From: Planctomycetota bacterium
Lineage (GTDB): Bacteria > Planctomycetota > Planctomycetia > Pirellulales > Pirellulaceae
Length of the DNA stretch: 32,510 nt
Reading direction: 5' to 3'
Assembly (NCBI GenBank): GCA_018969045.1
Contig: JAGWZB010000009.1
Span: 1-32,510 of the forward strand
Shown here in pieces: positions 9,066 to 17,932 of this stretch. How positions within the stretch are numbered: the stretch's first letter is position 1; every line of letters starts with the position of its first letter. The notes under the pieces are model-generated. The model had not been told where the DNA came from, made no database searches, and saw only the letters and a list, made by a program, of their open reading frames with translations. The position numbers and the translations under genes were made by a program.

Positions 9066-9411
9066 TTCGACGACCAACTGGATCCAAGTGGAGAATCTCG
9101 TCGAGATTTCAACCACCTTTCCCGACGATATCATCGCCGATGATGTCGCCGAAGTCTTGGTTCAAAGAGGTCTTGTGGCCTGCGCGCAAGTCTCCGGTCC
9201 GATCCAGAGCACTTATCTTTGGAAAGGTGCCTACGAGCAATGTTCGGAACATAAACTTTGTGTGAAAACCACGCTCGAACGCATGCCTGCAGTGGTCGAT
9301 CTGATCCGTTCTCGGCATCCTTATGAAGTCCCGGAAATCACTGCCCGCAGGTACCATTGGATGACCGAGGACTACGCAAGTTGGATCATCGAAGCGACCA
9401 AGCCAACTTAG
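9058..9411 (+). CDS. cutA: CutA-family divalent-cation tolerance protein
   Basis: This 117-residue protein belongs to CutA, a small cytoplasmic trimer of the PII-like fold. Family signatures are visible in order: LVQRGLVACAQV, the SxYLWKG strand (QSTYLWKGAYEQC), the KTT strand (LCVKTTLERM) and HPYEVPEI near the end. CutA has been linked to divalent-cation (copper) tolerance in E. coli, but its biochemical role is not settled. Its ATG lies eight bases inside the end of the permease gene, so it is translationally coupled to the ABC operon. The N-terminus is slightly longer than usual (about eight residues). Its position near a metal efflux locus is suggestive but not proof of a shared role. Confidence 0.88.
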   Translation: MSDSTTNWIQVENLVEISTTFPDDIIADDVAEVLVQRGLVACAQVSGPIQSTYLWKGAYEQCSEHKLCVKTTLERMPAVVDLIRSRHPYEVPEITARRYHWMTEDYASWIIEATKPT

Positions 9412-9450
9412 CATTAGCTAGGACTCGCCAGCCAAGGAAACGTAAATCCG

Positions 9451-10677
9451 GTGGAACAGCAACTTACACGGACCCAGCGTCTGGAGCTGATGGCTCTGCT
9501 GTTCCTCCACGGCATGGCGTTGTCGGCTTGGTTCGTTCCCATGGGAACGGTCTTGCAAGCCGCGGGGTTGGGCAGTTGGACCCCTTATGCCTTTGCCGCA
9601 TCGGCCATCGCAGCGTTTCTGTCCCCGCTATTCTTCGGAGCGATGGCCGATCGATCGGTTCCTCCTATGAAAGTTCTCCGCTGGGTTTGCATCGGTTCGG
9701 GCGTGCTGTCGATCATTACCGCTTTGGCACTCAAACAGAATTTACAAGGAACGATGGTCTGGGGTTTGATCCAACTGCAAGCCCTCTTGAGCGTACCGAC
9801 CAATAGCCTTTCTGGTTCGATCGTTCTGTCGAGGGTTGCTAGCTCCCACGGCCAATTTGGAGCGATTCGTGCGATGGGGACTGCCGGTTGGATGACCGGT
9901 TGCTGGATCGTCAGTGGACTGCACATGGACGCCAGTCCCAATACGTTTTTGCTCAGTGGAGCCCTTTGGTTTGCTCTGTCGGCTTACACCCTCATGCTGC
10001 CAATCGGTACGGTCCAAGCCCCTAGTTCAACACGACTGACTTTGCGACAACGCTTTGGTCTCGACGCGCTGACACTCTTGAAAGACCACGACCATCGAGT
10101 GATCTTCATCACTGCAACCCTCATCGCGGTCCCTTTTGCTGCTTTCTATCCCTACACTCCCACCCACATGAAGGATCTAGGGTTCCAACGCACCAGCGCA
10201 TGGATGTCGATCGGCCAAGTCTTTGAAGTAGCCATTATGCTCAGTATCGGAGGGGTCATGGTCGATTGGCCTGTCAAACGAGTTATCCTCGTAGGCCTTT
10301 TTTGCGGATTGCTTCGCTACCTGTTCTATGCCTTCGATGGCCCCTTGCCACTGATGGTAGGTGTTGCGCTGCACGGCTTGGCATTTACCTTTACCTATAT
10401 TTCGATCCAAATTTACCTGGCCCGCAGGATCGCTACCCAGTGGCGAGCCCGTGCTCAGGCCCTCTTGAGCTTGCTGGTCGGTGGAGTAGGTAATCTCACC
10501 GGGTACTTGATCACCGGCACTTGGTTGTCTTGGTGTACCCAGGACACCACTGTGGATTGGTCCCAATACTGGATCGGGCTAGACCTGCTGGTATTGGCGG
10601 TGCTGATCTATTTTGCATGGAGTTATCATGGCCAAAAAGAGCCATCCCAGACAGTTTCCCCCTCGAATCCCGCTTGA
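9451..10677 (+). CDS. MFS transporter, nucleoside:H+ symporter-like (NupG/XapB family)
   Basis: This 408-residue protein has about twelve hydrophobic segments and belongs to the major facilitator superfamily. The first helix region (LMALLFLHGMALSAWFVPMG) and the FFGAMADR loop between helices 2 and 3 resemble the nucleoside permease group (NupG/XapB), so a nucleoside or related small molecule is the probable substrate; this is inferred from resemblance only. A GTG at 9451 is taken as start, with AAGGAA about ten bases upstream. ATG 9487 is possible but would cut into the first helix region. It starts 39 bases after cutA on the same strand and may be the last gene of the ABC operon. Confidence 0.78.
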   Translation: MEQQLTRTQRLELMALLFLHGMALSAWFVPMGTVLQAAGLGSWTPYAFAASAIAAFLSPLFFGAMADRSVPPMKVLRWVCIGSGVLSIITALALKQNLQGTMVWGLIQLQALLSVPTNSLSGSIVLSRVASSHGQFGAIRAMGTAGWMTGCWIVSGLHMDASPNTFLLSGALWFALSAYTLMLPIGTVQAPSSTRLTLRQRFGLDALTLLKDHDHRVIFITATLIAVPFAAFYPYTPTHMKDLGFQRTSAWMSIGQVFEVAIMLSIGGVMVDWPVKRVILVGLFCGLLRYLFYAFDGPLPLMVGVALHGLAFTFTYISIQIYLARRIATQWRARAQALLSLLVGGVGNLTGYLITGTWLSWCTQDTTVDWSQYWIGLDLLVLAVLIYFAWSYHGQKEPSQTVSPSNPA

Positions 10678-10709
10678 ACGATTCGACCAAATGAACTAGT
10701 CTCAAGACC

Positions 10710-11207
10710 ATGAACGGTTCCTGGCTACCACTGATTCTTGTCCTGGCTACGGCGATCCAACAGATTGTCGGGGGAGTCTCCTGTTGTTGTCTGAGCCACA
10801 GGTTGCTTGGCTCCTCGAGCGATTCTGTCCTCGCCAAAAGCCAATCGGACTTCTCAGCCCCCAGGCCTGAAAAACCTCGATGTAGCAAGTGCAAACCGAA
10901 ATCGAATCGGACAGTGGAGTCGAAATCCCAGCCTCTCCAGGGACCTGCGGTTTCCTCGGATCTTTGTGATTGCAAGCATGCGGCTCAAGCACTTGGATTC
11001 CAGAGCGAGTTGTCCAACTCCCAAAGGTCCCATCAGAAAAGCCCGCTGTTATTTGATAACGTTTTTACCCATCCACCCAGATCGCATCGAGGTGCGTTGG
11101 CTCTTGATTGCTATAGAAATTCTGCGCACGGCTTGCATTTGGGCCATCTTGTTGCGCCGTATTCCATCCAGACTCGGTTGTCTTGGTTGGGACATTGGAT
11201 GATCTGA
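10710..11207 (+). CDS. small secreted Cys/His-rich protein at a metal-efflux locus
   Basis: I do not recognise a named family. The 165-residue frame begins with a clear signal peptide (WLPLILVLATAIQQIVGG) followed by a CCC triplet at residues 25-27. After a Ser-rich stretch come two cysteine pairs, PRCSKCKPK and LCDCKH, and near the end a His cluster (HGLHLGH). Small secreted proteins with this CCC / CxxC / CxC layout are, as I recall, found beside Cus-type efflux genes in planctomycetes, which suggests periplasmic metal binding; this is inference. It stands 32 bases after the MFS gene and 138 bases before the His-rich lipoprotein. A TTGAAC / 17 / TAGTCT pair (10674-10702) lies directly upstream, but its spacing to the ATG would imply a nearly leaderless mRNA. 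If this frame is not coding, 10678-11345 is empty. Confidence 0.55.
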   Translation: MNGSWLPLILVLATAIQQIVGGVSCCCLSHRLLGSSSDSVLAKSQSDFSAPRPEKPRCSKCKPKSNRTVESKSQPLQGPAVSSDLCDCKHAAQALGFQSELSNSQRSHQKSPLLFDNVFTHPPRSHRGALALDCYRNSAHGLHLGHLVAPYSIQTRLSWLGHWMI

Positions 11208-11254
11208 TCGGTTCATTCTCCTGCCGATTGGATCTCCAAATTCTCTCTGTCTAA

Positions 11255-11283
11255 CGCAAGTCGCATTAGCGACCAACGTTGCG
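11255..11283. promoter_or_regulatory. nested inverted repeat upstream of the metal lipoprotein
   Basis: The arms GTCGC (11260-11264) and GCGAC (11269-11273) flank ATTA, giving a 14-base dyad. An outer pair CGCAA (11255-11259) and TTGCG (11279-11283) encloses it. It lies about 65 bases before the lipoprotein start. It could be an operator for a metal-responsive regulator or an mRNA hairpin. No run of T follows, so it is not a typical terminator. Confidence 0.35.
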
Positions 11284-11345
11284 AATATTCCTTTCAAGAC
11301 TAATTCTCCAAGATGGGCCAATGCCCTGTTCCAAAGAGGAAGATA

Positions 11346-12197
11346 ATGAAGTATTGCATCAAGTATTGTGGTGTTTTTGTCGTTTGCCTTGGGATGGCCA
11401 TGCTAAATAGCGGTTGCCAACAGAAGGCTAGTTCACCTGCTAAAGCTCCCAATAGCCAAGCCTCTCACGATCATGATCATGCCGATGAGCACGACCACGA
11501 GCATCCTCCAGGTGCGCATGGTGGGACCATCGTTCCCCTGGGGGCAGATAGCTACCATGCCGAAGCCCTTGTGGATTCCGACGGTACCCTGAGGCTCTTT
11601 ATGCTGGGCAAAGATGAATCGAGAATCCAGGAAATCGATGCTCAAACGATCAAGGCTTTCGTGAAATCCCAGGATGCACTCGAAGCCAAGAATATCGAAC
11701 TGAGTCCGCAACCCCAGGAAGGGGATAGCAACGGAAAAACATCCCAGTTCGTCGCGAAAATCCCCAGTGACAACCTTGGAAAACCCCTGCGCGTGACGAT
11801 CCCAAATCTGACCATCGCAGGGGAGCGATTCCGAATCGCTTTCGAACTCAAAGCCTCCCAAGGTCACGCTCCCATGGGTCAAGCCGCCGCCGATGGCCAG
11901 GAAGAAGCCCTTTATTTAACCCCCGGTGGGAAATACACCCAAGCGGATATCGAAGCCAACGGCAAAACCATTCCATCGATCAAATTCAAAGGGATCCGCT
12001 CCAACCACGATGATAAACCGATGCCCGGTGACAAGATCTGTCCAATCTCTAAGACCAAGGCCAACGAGCAGTTCGCTTGGGTGATCGATGGCAAGAACTA
12101 CACATTTTGCTGCCCTCCATGCATCGACGAATACGTCAAGCTCGCGAAAGAACAGCCCGAGGCGCTTCAATCCCCCGATTCCTTTGTCAAGGAGTAG
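11346..12197 (+). CDS. His-rich lipoprotein with C-terminal TRASH/YHS-like metal site
   Basis: This is a predicted exported lipoprotein of 283 residues. The signal peptide ends in LNSGC with Cys24; the -3 residue is Asn, slightly off the lipobox consensus. A His/Asp/Glu cluster (SHDHDHADEHDHEHPPGAHG) follows at about residues 42-61 and should bind metal ions. The middle (about 65-180) is a beta-rich domain I do not recognise. The C-terminus has CPIS, then 22 residues, then CCPPC, fitting the TRASH spacing C-x22-C-x3-C and resembling YHS domains (YTFCCPPC). ATG 11346 has AGAGGAAG just upstream; ATG 11313 would add 11 residues ahead of the signal peptide. The next gene, the RND adaptor, starts six bases after its stop, so it is probably part of the efflux operon as metal binder or sensor. 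Confidence 0.8.
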   Translation: MKYCIKYCGVFVVCLGMAMLNSGCQQKASSPAKAPNSQASHDHDHADEHDHEHPPGAHGGTIVPLGADSYHAEALVDSDGTLRLFMLGKDESRIQEIDAQTIKAFVKSQDALEAKNIELSPQPQEGDSNGKTSQFVAKIPSDNLGKPLRVTIPNLTIAGERFRIAFELKASQGHAPMGQAAADGQEEALYLTPGGKYTQADIEANGKTIPSIKFKGIRSNHDDKPMPGDKICPISKTKANEQFAWVIDGKNYTFCCPPCIDEYVKLAKEQPEALQSPDSFVKE

Positions 12198-12202
12198 CCA
12201 AC

Positions 12203-14458
12203 GTGCTGGTCGATACGTCTTTTCGACTGCTTCGACGATTTTTGGCCATAGGCGTAGTGCTGTGGCCAAATCCAATGGTCGCGCACGAGGGTCATAAGCC
12301 TTTGCCGACCAAGGGCGTCGAGGTTCAGACCCAAACTGGGACCTTGGTCCTGAGCGCATCGGCTCGCGATGCGATCGAAGTAAAAACAGAAGAGATCCAG
12401 CCAAGGACTCTGGATAGTTACCTCAACGCTTACGGCACCTTGACCGTCCCCTGGAACAACCATGCGCTGGTGGGTTCGTCGATCGAAGGCCGAGTCGTTT
12501 CGGTGCTAGTGATTGCCGGAGACACCGTCAAGTCGGGTCAAACCGTCGCTCAGATCGAATCTCCGGTCATCGAGCAAATGCAGCGAGATATCCGCGACTT
12601 GGTCATCTCGATTGGCCTGGATCGACAGTTGTTGCAAGGATCGCAAGAGGCCAGTAAAAGCGGCTCGATCCCTGCGGCCAGAGTGCTTGAAATTCAAACG
12701 TCACTTTTTCAAAAAGAGATCTCCTTGAAACTCGCCAAAGCCAAATGGCTTGGGCTTGGTCTAAGCTCTGAGGACTTGGAACGCATCCTTGCAAATCCGG
12801 AAGTCTACCAACGCGTTCGACTGGGGCTTCAAAGCCCCATCGATGGGACGGTCTTGCATAACGATTTGACAGTGGGAAAGTACGTCGGGCTTAAGGAACA
12901 CGTTTTAGAGCTGATCGATCTTTCTACGTTGTGGCTGAAGATTGAAATCCTCGAAAAAGACATCTCCAAGGTCCACTCAGGAGATCCAGTCGAGTTCCTT
13001 CCCAGCGGCCAGCCGAGCAACTCGATTGCAGGATCGATACGGTTGATCGAAAAAGTGCTCGATCCACGCACGCATGTCGCGACGGCATGGGTCGATCTTG
13101 ACGCCCCTGATCTCAAATCCCTCCCTTTGTTGCCAGGAATGACCGGACAAGTTCGAATCGGAAGATCGAATCCCGAACCAAAACTGTTGGTTCCCAGTTC
13201 TGCGGTAGTGCGTGATGGAGCGGAACGATTTGTTCTGGTCGAGCAGGAACGAAACGACAAAGCCTCGATTTTTAAAAAGATTCCCCTAGCGATCGGTCTT
13301 CAAAGCGGCGGATACTGCGAAGTTTCCCGAGGGGAGTTGGTTCCAGGGGATCGGGTTTTGACCCAAGGAAGCCGGCAGCTTGGGCGGCTCTTTACGCAAG
13401 GAGTCCTGCGATTGAGTCCCGAAGCGATCCAGGATATCGGGCTTAAGACTGCCATCGCAAAATCGCAGGTCGTTTCAAAGACGTTATCTCTGGACGGTGT
13501 GGTCAATCTCCCGCCTTCAAAGCTTGCTCGGGTTTCGGGGCAGCTCAGCGGTCGTATCCATCAGATTCTCATCGACCGCGGAGCCACTTTGAGCTCAGGA
13601 GATCCTATGGCACTGATCGCAAGTCCGCAGTTCCAGGACTTGCAACTCCAAGCCATCCAAGCGTCACTGCAGAAGAAATTCAGAGAATCTGTTTTAACGA
13701 ATATACGCCAAGCTGGAACGTCTATCCCTCAGCGACAAAGACTTGAGTCCGAGACCCAACTGGTATCGGCAAGGATTCAATACGAGGCTGCCTTTGAGCA
13801 GCTTCGGCTCTTGGGACTGACTGCCGAACAGATCGATGCGATTGTCGAATCCGGACGACTCATGCAGTATTACCCGGTCCTTGCTCCCATCGATGGGGTC
13901 GTCGCCGGATTCAACAAAGCGATAGGTCATGTGGTTTCAGCCGATGAGGAACTTTTCGAACTCCACGACACGAGCCAGAGGCTCATCGAGGCGTTTGTTT
14001 CCGAGAAGGATGCCCCAGCGATACGTCCAGGACAACGTCTGCGGTGCAAACCGGTCGCTCAGGATCATCGCATTTATACCGGTGTCGTGATTTCCAGCGG
14101 ACAGTCTTTGAGCAACAAAGGACAAACGCTTTCGGTATGGGCAAAAGTCGACTTCGAGCAGGATACCGTTGTATTTCACAACATGCTTTGCCGTCTAACG
14201 ATCGAGTTGCTCGATGACGATGGGCAGCAAGCAAGCACGGAGATGATGCCTGTTGTGCCCTTGTCGAGTGTTTTGCAAGAGGGGACTCAGTCGTACATTT
14301 TTGTTGCATTGACCGATGGGACTTATGAGCGTCGCAGTGTGAGTCTGGGTCGTAGCGACGATAGCCATGTGGTGGTTCTTTCAGGGTTATCGGACCGCGA
14401 GACGGTAGTGACCCAAGGGGTCTCTGCGCTTCAGACCGGTTATGCGGCGGTTCAATAG
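12203..14458 (+). CDS. tandem (double) periplasmic adaptor of a heavy-metal RND efflux system
   Basis: This is a HlyD/CusB-type membrane fusion protein, but 751 residues long instead of the usual 380-500. It holds two complete adaptor units. Unit 1 has lipoyl half-motifs SIEGRVVSVLVIAGDTVKSG (about residue 92) and SPIDGTVLHNDLTVGKYV, with a barrel and membrane-proximal region to about 410. Unit 2 repeats them as QLSGRIHQILIDRGATLSSG (about 446) and APIDGVVAGFNKAIGHVV, ending with VPLSSVLQEG and a closing VTQGVSALQTGYAA. The offset is about 354 residues. The N-terminus is a signal peptide (RRFLAIGVVLWPNPMVA) followed by AHEGHKP. GTG 12203 is chosen because AGGAG sits eight bases upstream; earlier in-frame starts lie inside the preceding gene. 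The RND pump gene follows directly. Confidence 0.9.
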   Translation: MLVDTSFRLLRRFLAIGVVLWPNPMVAHEGHKPLPTKGVEVQTQTGTLVLSASARDAIEVKTEEIQPRTLDSYLNAYGTLTVPWNNHALVGSSIEGRVVSVLVIAGDTVKSGQTVAQIESPVIEQMQRDIRDLVISIGLDRQLLQGSQEASKSGSIPAARVLEIQTSLFQKEISLKLAKAKWLGLGLSSEDLERILANPEVYQRVRLGLQSPIDGTVLHNDLTVGKYVGLKEHVLELIDLSTLWLKIEILEKDISKVHSGDPVEFLPSGQPSNSIAGSIRLIEKVLDPRTHVATAWVDLDAPDLKSLPLLPGMTGQVRIGRSNPEPKLLVPSSAVVRDGAERFVLVEQERNDKASIFKKIPLAIGLQSGGYCEVSRGELVPGDRVLTQGSRQLGRLFTQGVLRLSPEAIQDIGLKTAIAKSQVVSKTLSLDGVVNLPPSKLARVSGQLSGRIHQILIDRGATLSSGDPMALIASPQFQDLQLQAIQASLQKKFRESVLTNIRQAGTSIPQRQRLESETQLVSARIQYEAAFEQLRLLGLTAEQIDAIVESGRLMQYYPVLAPIDGVVAGFNKAIGHVVSADEELFELHDTSQRLIEAFVSEKDAPAIRPGQRLRCKPVAQDHRIYTGVVISSGQSLSNKGQTLSVWAKVDFEQDTVVFHNMLCRLTIELLDDDGQQASTEMMPVVPLSSVLQEGTQSYIFVALTDGTYERRSVSLGRSDDSHVVVLSGLSDRETVVTQGVSALQTGYAAVQ

Positions 14459-14477
14459 AGGGGACCCAAGGAATCGT

Positions 14478-17400
14478 ATGTTCGACTCAATCATTCGCCT
14501 TTCGCTACAGCATCGACCACTGGTCCTTTTCATCGCAATGTTTTGTGCATGTGCAGGAGTCTGGGAGCTTTCAGGAATCCCTGTCGATGTGTTTCCGGAT
14601 TTGAATCGTCCTACGGTGACGATCATGACCGAATCGCCTGGGCTTGCGCCCGAGGAAGTCGAGTTGCTTGTCACCAGGCCGTTGGAGTACTCGCTCAATG
14701 GTTTGACGGGGGTCGAGCGTATTCGGAGCGCCTCGGGGATTGGGCTCTCGATCGTTTGGGTCGAGTTCGGTTGGGGGACCGATATCTACCGAGACAGGCA
14801 AATCGTTCAGGAAAAGCTTGCCATAGCTCGGGAGCGGATCGCTACGGGTGCCAATCCTACGATCGCGCCGATCTCTTCGATCATGGGCGAAATCATGCTT
14901 TTGGGGATCCGCCCATCGCTTGCCAAGGACCAGGAGGATCCTCAGTTGCAGATGGCAATGCGTACGTTTGGAGAATTTACGCTTCGAAATCGGCTTATGG
15001 CCATCCAAGGTGTTTCGCAAGTGACTGTCATGGGTGGTGTGCTCAAGCAGTATCAAGTCCTGACCTCTCCGGAGCGGCTTGCCTCTCAGAACATTACCTT
15101 AGCCCAACTCAGTGAAGCGATTCAGAAAGCCAACGTGCTAGCTGGGGGTGGGGTCATGGTCAGAGACACCCAGGAGTCGATCTTGCGGATCAGTGGGCAA
15201 TCTCTTTCGCTTTCGGACATCGAGAGCACACCCATTTTGTGGCGCGAGCAGCGACCTGTTTTGGTTCGTGAAGTTGCAGACGTACAATTCGCAGGACCGA
15301 TCCGTCGAGGAGACGGAGGTGTTCGTGTCAAGAACCTCCAAGACGGGAGTGTCCAAGGAGGCCAAGGGGTGATCTTGGCCGTGCAAAAACAACCGGGGGT
15401 CGACACCATCAAACTCGATCGCCAGATTCAACTTGCGCTCGATGGATTGCAGAGCGAGCTACCCGGTTCGATGACGCTTGAGCGTCGATTGTTTCAGCAA
15501 GCCAATTTCATCGAAGCGGCCGTTTCGAATGTGTCCGAAGCGGTTCAGGATGGAGCGATTTGGGTCGTGGTGATTCTGTTTTTATTTCTGTGGAACTTCC
15601 GAGTCAGTGTGTGTTCACTGATCGCCATGCCGTTATCGATCTTGATGACATTTCTGGTGTTCCGAGCTATGGGAGCGACGATCAACACGATGAGTTTGGG
15701 TGGTATTGCCGTAGCGATCGGAGACTTGGTCGACGACTCGATCGTCGATGTCGAGAACATCTTTCGCAGGCTCAAAGAGAACCGTCAGCTTGGGGTCTTG
15801 CAGCGCAAGCCATCCTTGGAGGTCGTCTATCAAGCGTCCAGGGAGGTCCGCAGTTCGATCGTCTATGCAACGATGATCGTGGTTCTTGTGGTGGTACCAC
15901 TTTTTGGACTGACGGGTCTTGAGGGGAGAATGTTCGCTCCACTGGGAGTCTCTTACATTGTATCCCTGCTTTGTTCCCTGCTGGTTTCGCTGACCGTTAC
16001 CCCGGTCCTTGCATCGTATCTGTTGCCCAGCGCAGGTTTTTTGTCGGTACAAAACGAAACGCGGTTGGTCCGTGTGCTTAAGTCCCTGGCGCGCCGTGTA
16101 CTTCACTGGACGTTGGATCACACCGGTTGGGTTTTTGCAGCGACAGGTTTAGGAGTCCTTTTGTCTCTTTGCGCAGTGGCTTGGATGGGTGGATCATTCC
16201 TTCCTGAGTTCAACGAAGGCAGCTATACCGTCAACTTGCAATGCTCTCCAGGGACGAGTTTGCAAGAGAGTCAAAGGATTGCACGGCGTTGCGAAGAAAT
16301 GTTGCTGGAGATACCCCAAGTCATATCGATATCCAGGAGGACTGGTCGGGCCGAATTGGACGAGCATGCCGAAGGAGTCCATTCCTCGGAGATCGATGTT
16401 CAGACACACCTGAGCAGGGCATCCAAACCAGGATTGGCTTGGGCGATGATCAGACGCATTCCGGGTTTTCAGCACTTTGGGTATGAGTCCACGGCGCTAG
16501 ATCGTCTGAACATCATGGAGGAAATACGCGAGAAAGTAACCACGATTCCAGGGGTTCAAGTCAATATTGGTCAGCCGATTTCCCATCGGCTCGATCACAT
16601 CATGTCTGGGGTTCGCGCTCAGATCGCGATCAAAGCCTTTGGGGAGGATCTGCGTCAATTGCGAGAGTTAAGCCATGACATCCTCGATGCGATCGGCGAT
16701 GTTCCAGGGGTGGTTGATTTGCAAGCCGAGCCGCAGGTTGAAGTATCGCAGATCAGGCTGCAGATCAAGCGGCAGGAGGCGGCCCGTTACGGATTAACTC
16801 CCGGTGACTTGGCCGACTTGATGCAGACGGCTTATAAGGGAAAGGTGGTTTCTCAAGTGCTCGATGGGCCGCAGTACCATGATCTGGTGGTTTGGTACGA
16901 CCAGGAATCCAGGAGTTCGCCTCAGAGGATTCAATCGACGATCATCGACACCCCGTCGGGCAGACGTGTGACGTTAGGACAAGTAGCTGAGGTGATCGAC
17001 ACGACCGGGCCGAGCACGATCAACCGTGAGAATGTTCAGCGTCGGATTGTCGTGCAGTGCAATGTGCAAGGTCGTGATTTAGCAAGTGTCGTACGAGAGA
17101 TCGAAGGTCGCCTGGAACCGATCCAGCAGCGCATGGCGGGACTGGAGGGCAACTATTATTTGCAGATGGCAGGGCAATACGAAGCACAGCAGCAGGCCAA
17201 CGCTCGATTGCTCCTGTTTGGGTGCATGGCACTTGTGGCGATTTTGTTGTTGCTGGTGCAATGCTTGAAGTCTTGGTCGGCGGCGATCCAGATATTGGTC
17301 AATGTGCCGCTGGCGGCGATTGGAGCCGTGGCGATGCTCTTGTGGTTCCAGAGGCCTGATGCGTCGGTCTTCGAGGGATTACCTTGGTGGGCATGGCCTA

Positions 17401-17792
17401 GGGCTTGGGTGCAATCGATCACGTTATCGGTAGCGCACTGGGTGGGTTTCATCACGCTTGTTGGGATCGTCAGTCGCAATGGGATTTTGATGATATCCCA
17501 CTATCAGCATTTGATGGAGCATGAGGGAGAGACCTTTAGCAAAGAGATGATTATCCGGGGCAGTTTAGAGCGGCTTACACCGGTCATGATGACGGCCTTT
17601 ACGAGTTTTGTTGGGTTGTTGCCATTGCTCATGGGGGCAGGAGAGACGGGCAAGGAGATCCTTCATCCGCTTGCGGTCGTCGTTTTTGGGGGGATGCTAT
17701 CGACGACGCTATTGGATCAGTTGGTCACACCTGCGTTGTACTGGCGTTTTGGTCCGAGGTCGTTGGAACACCAACAGGGCACTGACCGCTAA
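14478..17792 (+). CDS. CusA/CzcA-family heavy-metal RND efflux pump
   Basis: This is the inner-membrane proton-driven pump of a tripartite efflux system (1104 residues). The N-terminus shows the RND helix and porter start (GIPVDVFPDLNRPTVTIMTE), then the SPGLAPEEVE and TRPLEYSLNG motifs of the heavy-metal branch. The fourth-helix motif GGIAVAIGDLVDDSIVDVEN gives the acidic residues expected for proton relay, and VGLLPLLMGAGETGKEILHP lies near the end. The motif in helix 4 is neither the classic CzcA (DFG..DGA.VEN) nor CusA (VDAAIVMIEN) version, so the metal cannot be named. ATG 14478 has AAGGA five bases upstream; ATG 14442 would overlap the adaptor gene by 17 bases. No outer-membrane factor gene follows. 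Confidence 0.92.
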   Translation: MFDSIIRLSLQHRPLVLFIAMFCACAGVWELSGIPVDVFPDLNRPTVTIMTESPGLAPEEVELLVTRPLEYSLNGLTGVERIRSASGIGLSIVWVEFGWGTDIYRDRQIVQEKLAIARERIATGANPTIAPISSIMGEIMLLGIRPSLAKDQEDPQLQMAMRTFGEFTLRNRLMAIQGVSQVTVMGGVLKQYQVLTSPERLASQNITLAQLSEAIQKANVLAGGGVMVRDTQESILRISGQSLSLSDIESTPILWREQRPVLVREVADVQFAGPIRRGDGGVRVKNLQDGSVQGGQGVILAVQKQPGVDTIKLDRQIQLALDGLQSELPGSMTLERRLFQQANFIEAAVSNVSEAVQDGAIWVVVILFLFLWNFRVSVCSLIAMPLSILMTFLVFRAMGATINTMSLGGIAVAIGDLVDDSIVDVENIFRRLKENRQLGVLQRKPSLEVVYQASREVRSSIVYATMIVVLVVVPLFGLTGLEGRMFAPLGVSYIVSLLCSLLVSLTVTPVLASYLLPSAGFLSVQNETRLVRVLKSLARRVLHWTLDHTGWVFAATGLGVLLSLCAVAWMGGSFLPEFNEGSYTVNLQCSPGTSLQESQRIARRCEEMLLEIPQVISISRRTGRAELDEHAEGVHSSEIDVQTHLSRASKPGLAWAMIRRIPGFQHFGYESTALDRLNIMEEIREKVTTIPGVQVNIGQPISHRLDHIMSGVRAQIAIKAFGEDLRQLRELSHDILDAIGDVPGVVDLQAEPQVEVSQIRLQIKRQEAARYGLTPGDLADLMQTAYKGKVVSQVLDGPQYHDLVVWYDQESRSSPQRIQSTIIDTPSGRRVTLGQVAEVIDTTGPSTINRENVQRRIVVQCNVQGRDLASVVREIEGRLEPIQQRMAGLEGNYYLQMAGQYEAQQQANARLLLFGCMALVAILLLLVQCLKSWSAAIQILVNVPLAAIGAVAMLLWFQRPDASVFEGLPWWAWPRAWVQSITLSVAHWVGFITLVGIVSRNGILMISHYQHLMEHEGETFSKEMIIRGSLERLTPVMMTAFTSFVGLLPLLMGAGETGKEILHPLAVVVFGGMLSTTLLDQLVTPALYWRFGPRSLEHQQGTDR

Positions 17793-17932
17793 TTTGCTCT
17801 CATTTGAGATCATACAAGTCTGACCCGATGACGCCTTAGTCATTTGATGATTCCAACGCAAATTTCATCTGGGACTCGTAGACGAAAGGCACCAACTGCG
17901 TAGAATGCTGCACGCCGTGTCAGAGGATTCCA

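Noticed and set aside
10807-11202. Alternative 131-codon frame overlapping the Cys-rich protein gene
   Set aside because: It lacks a signal peptide and ordered cysteines. The 10710 frame has a signal peptide and spaced Cys/His motifs, so I kept that one.
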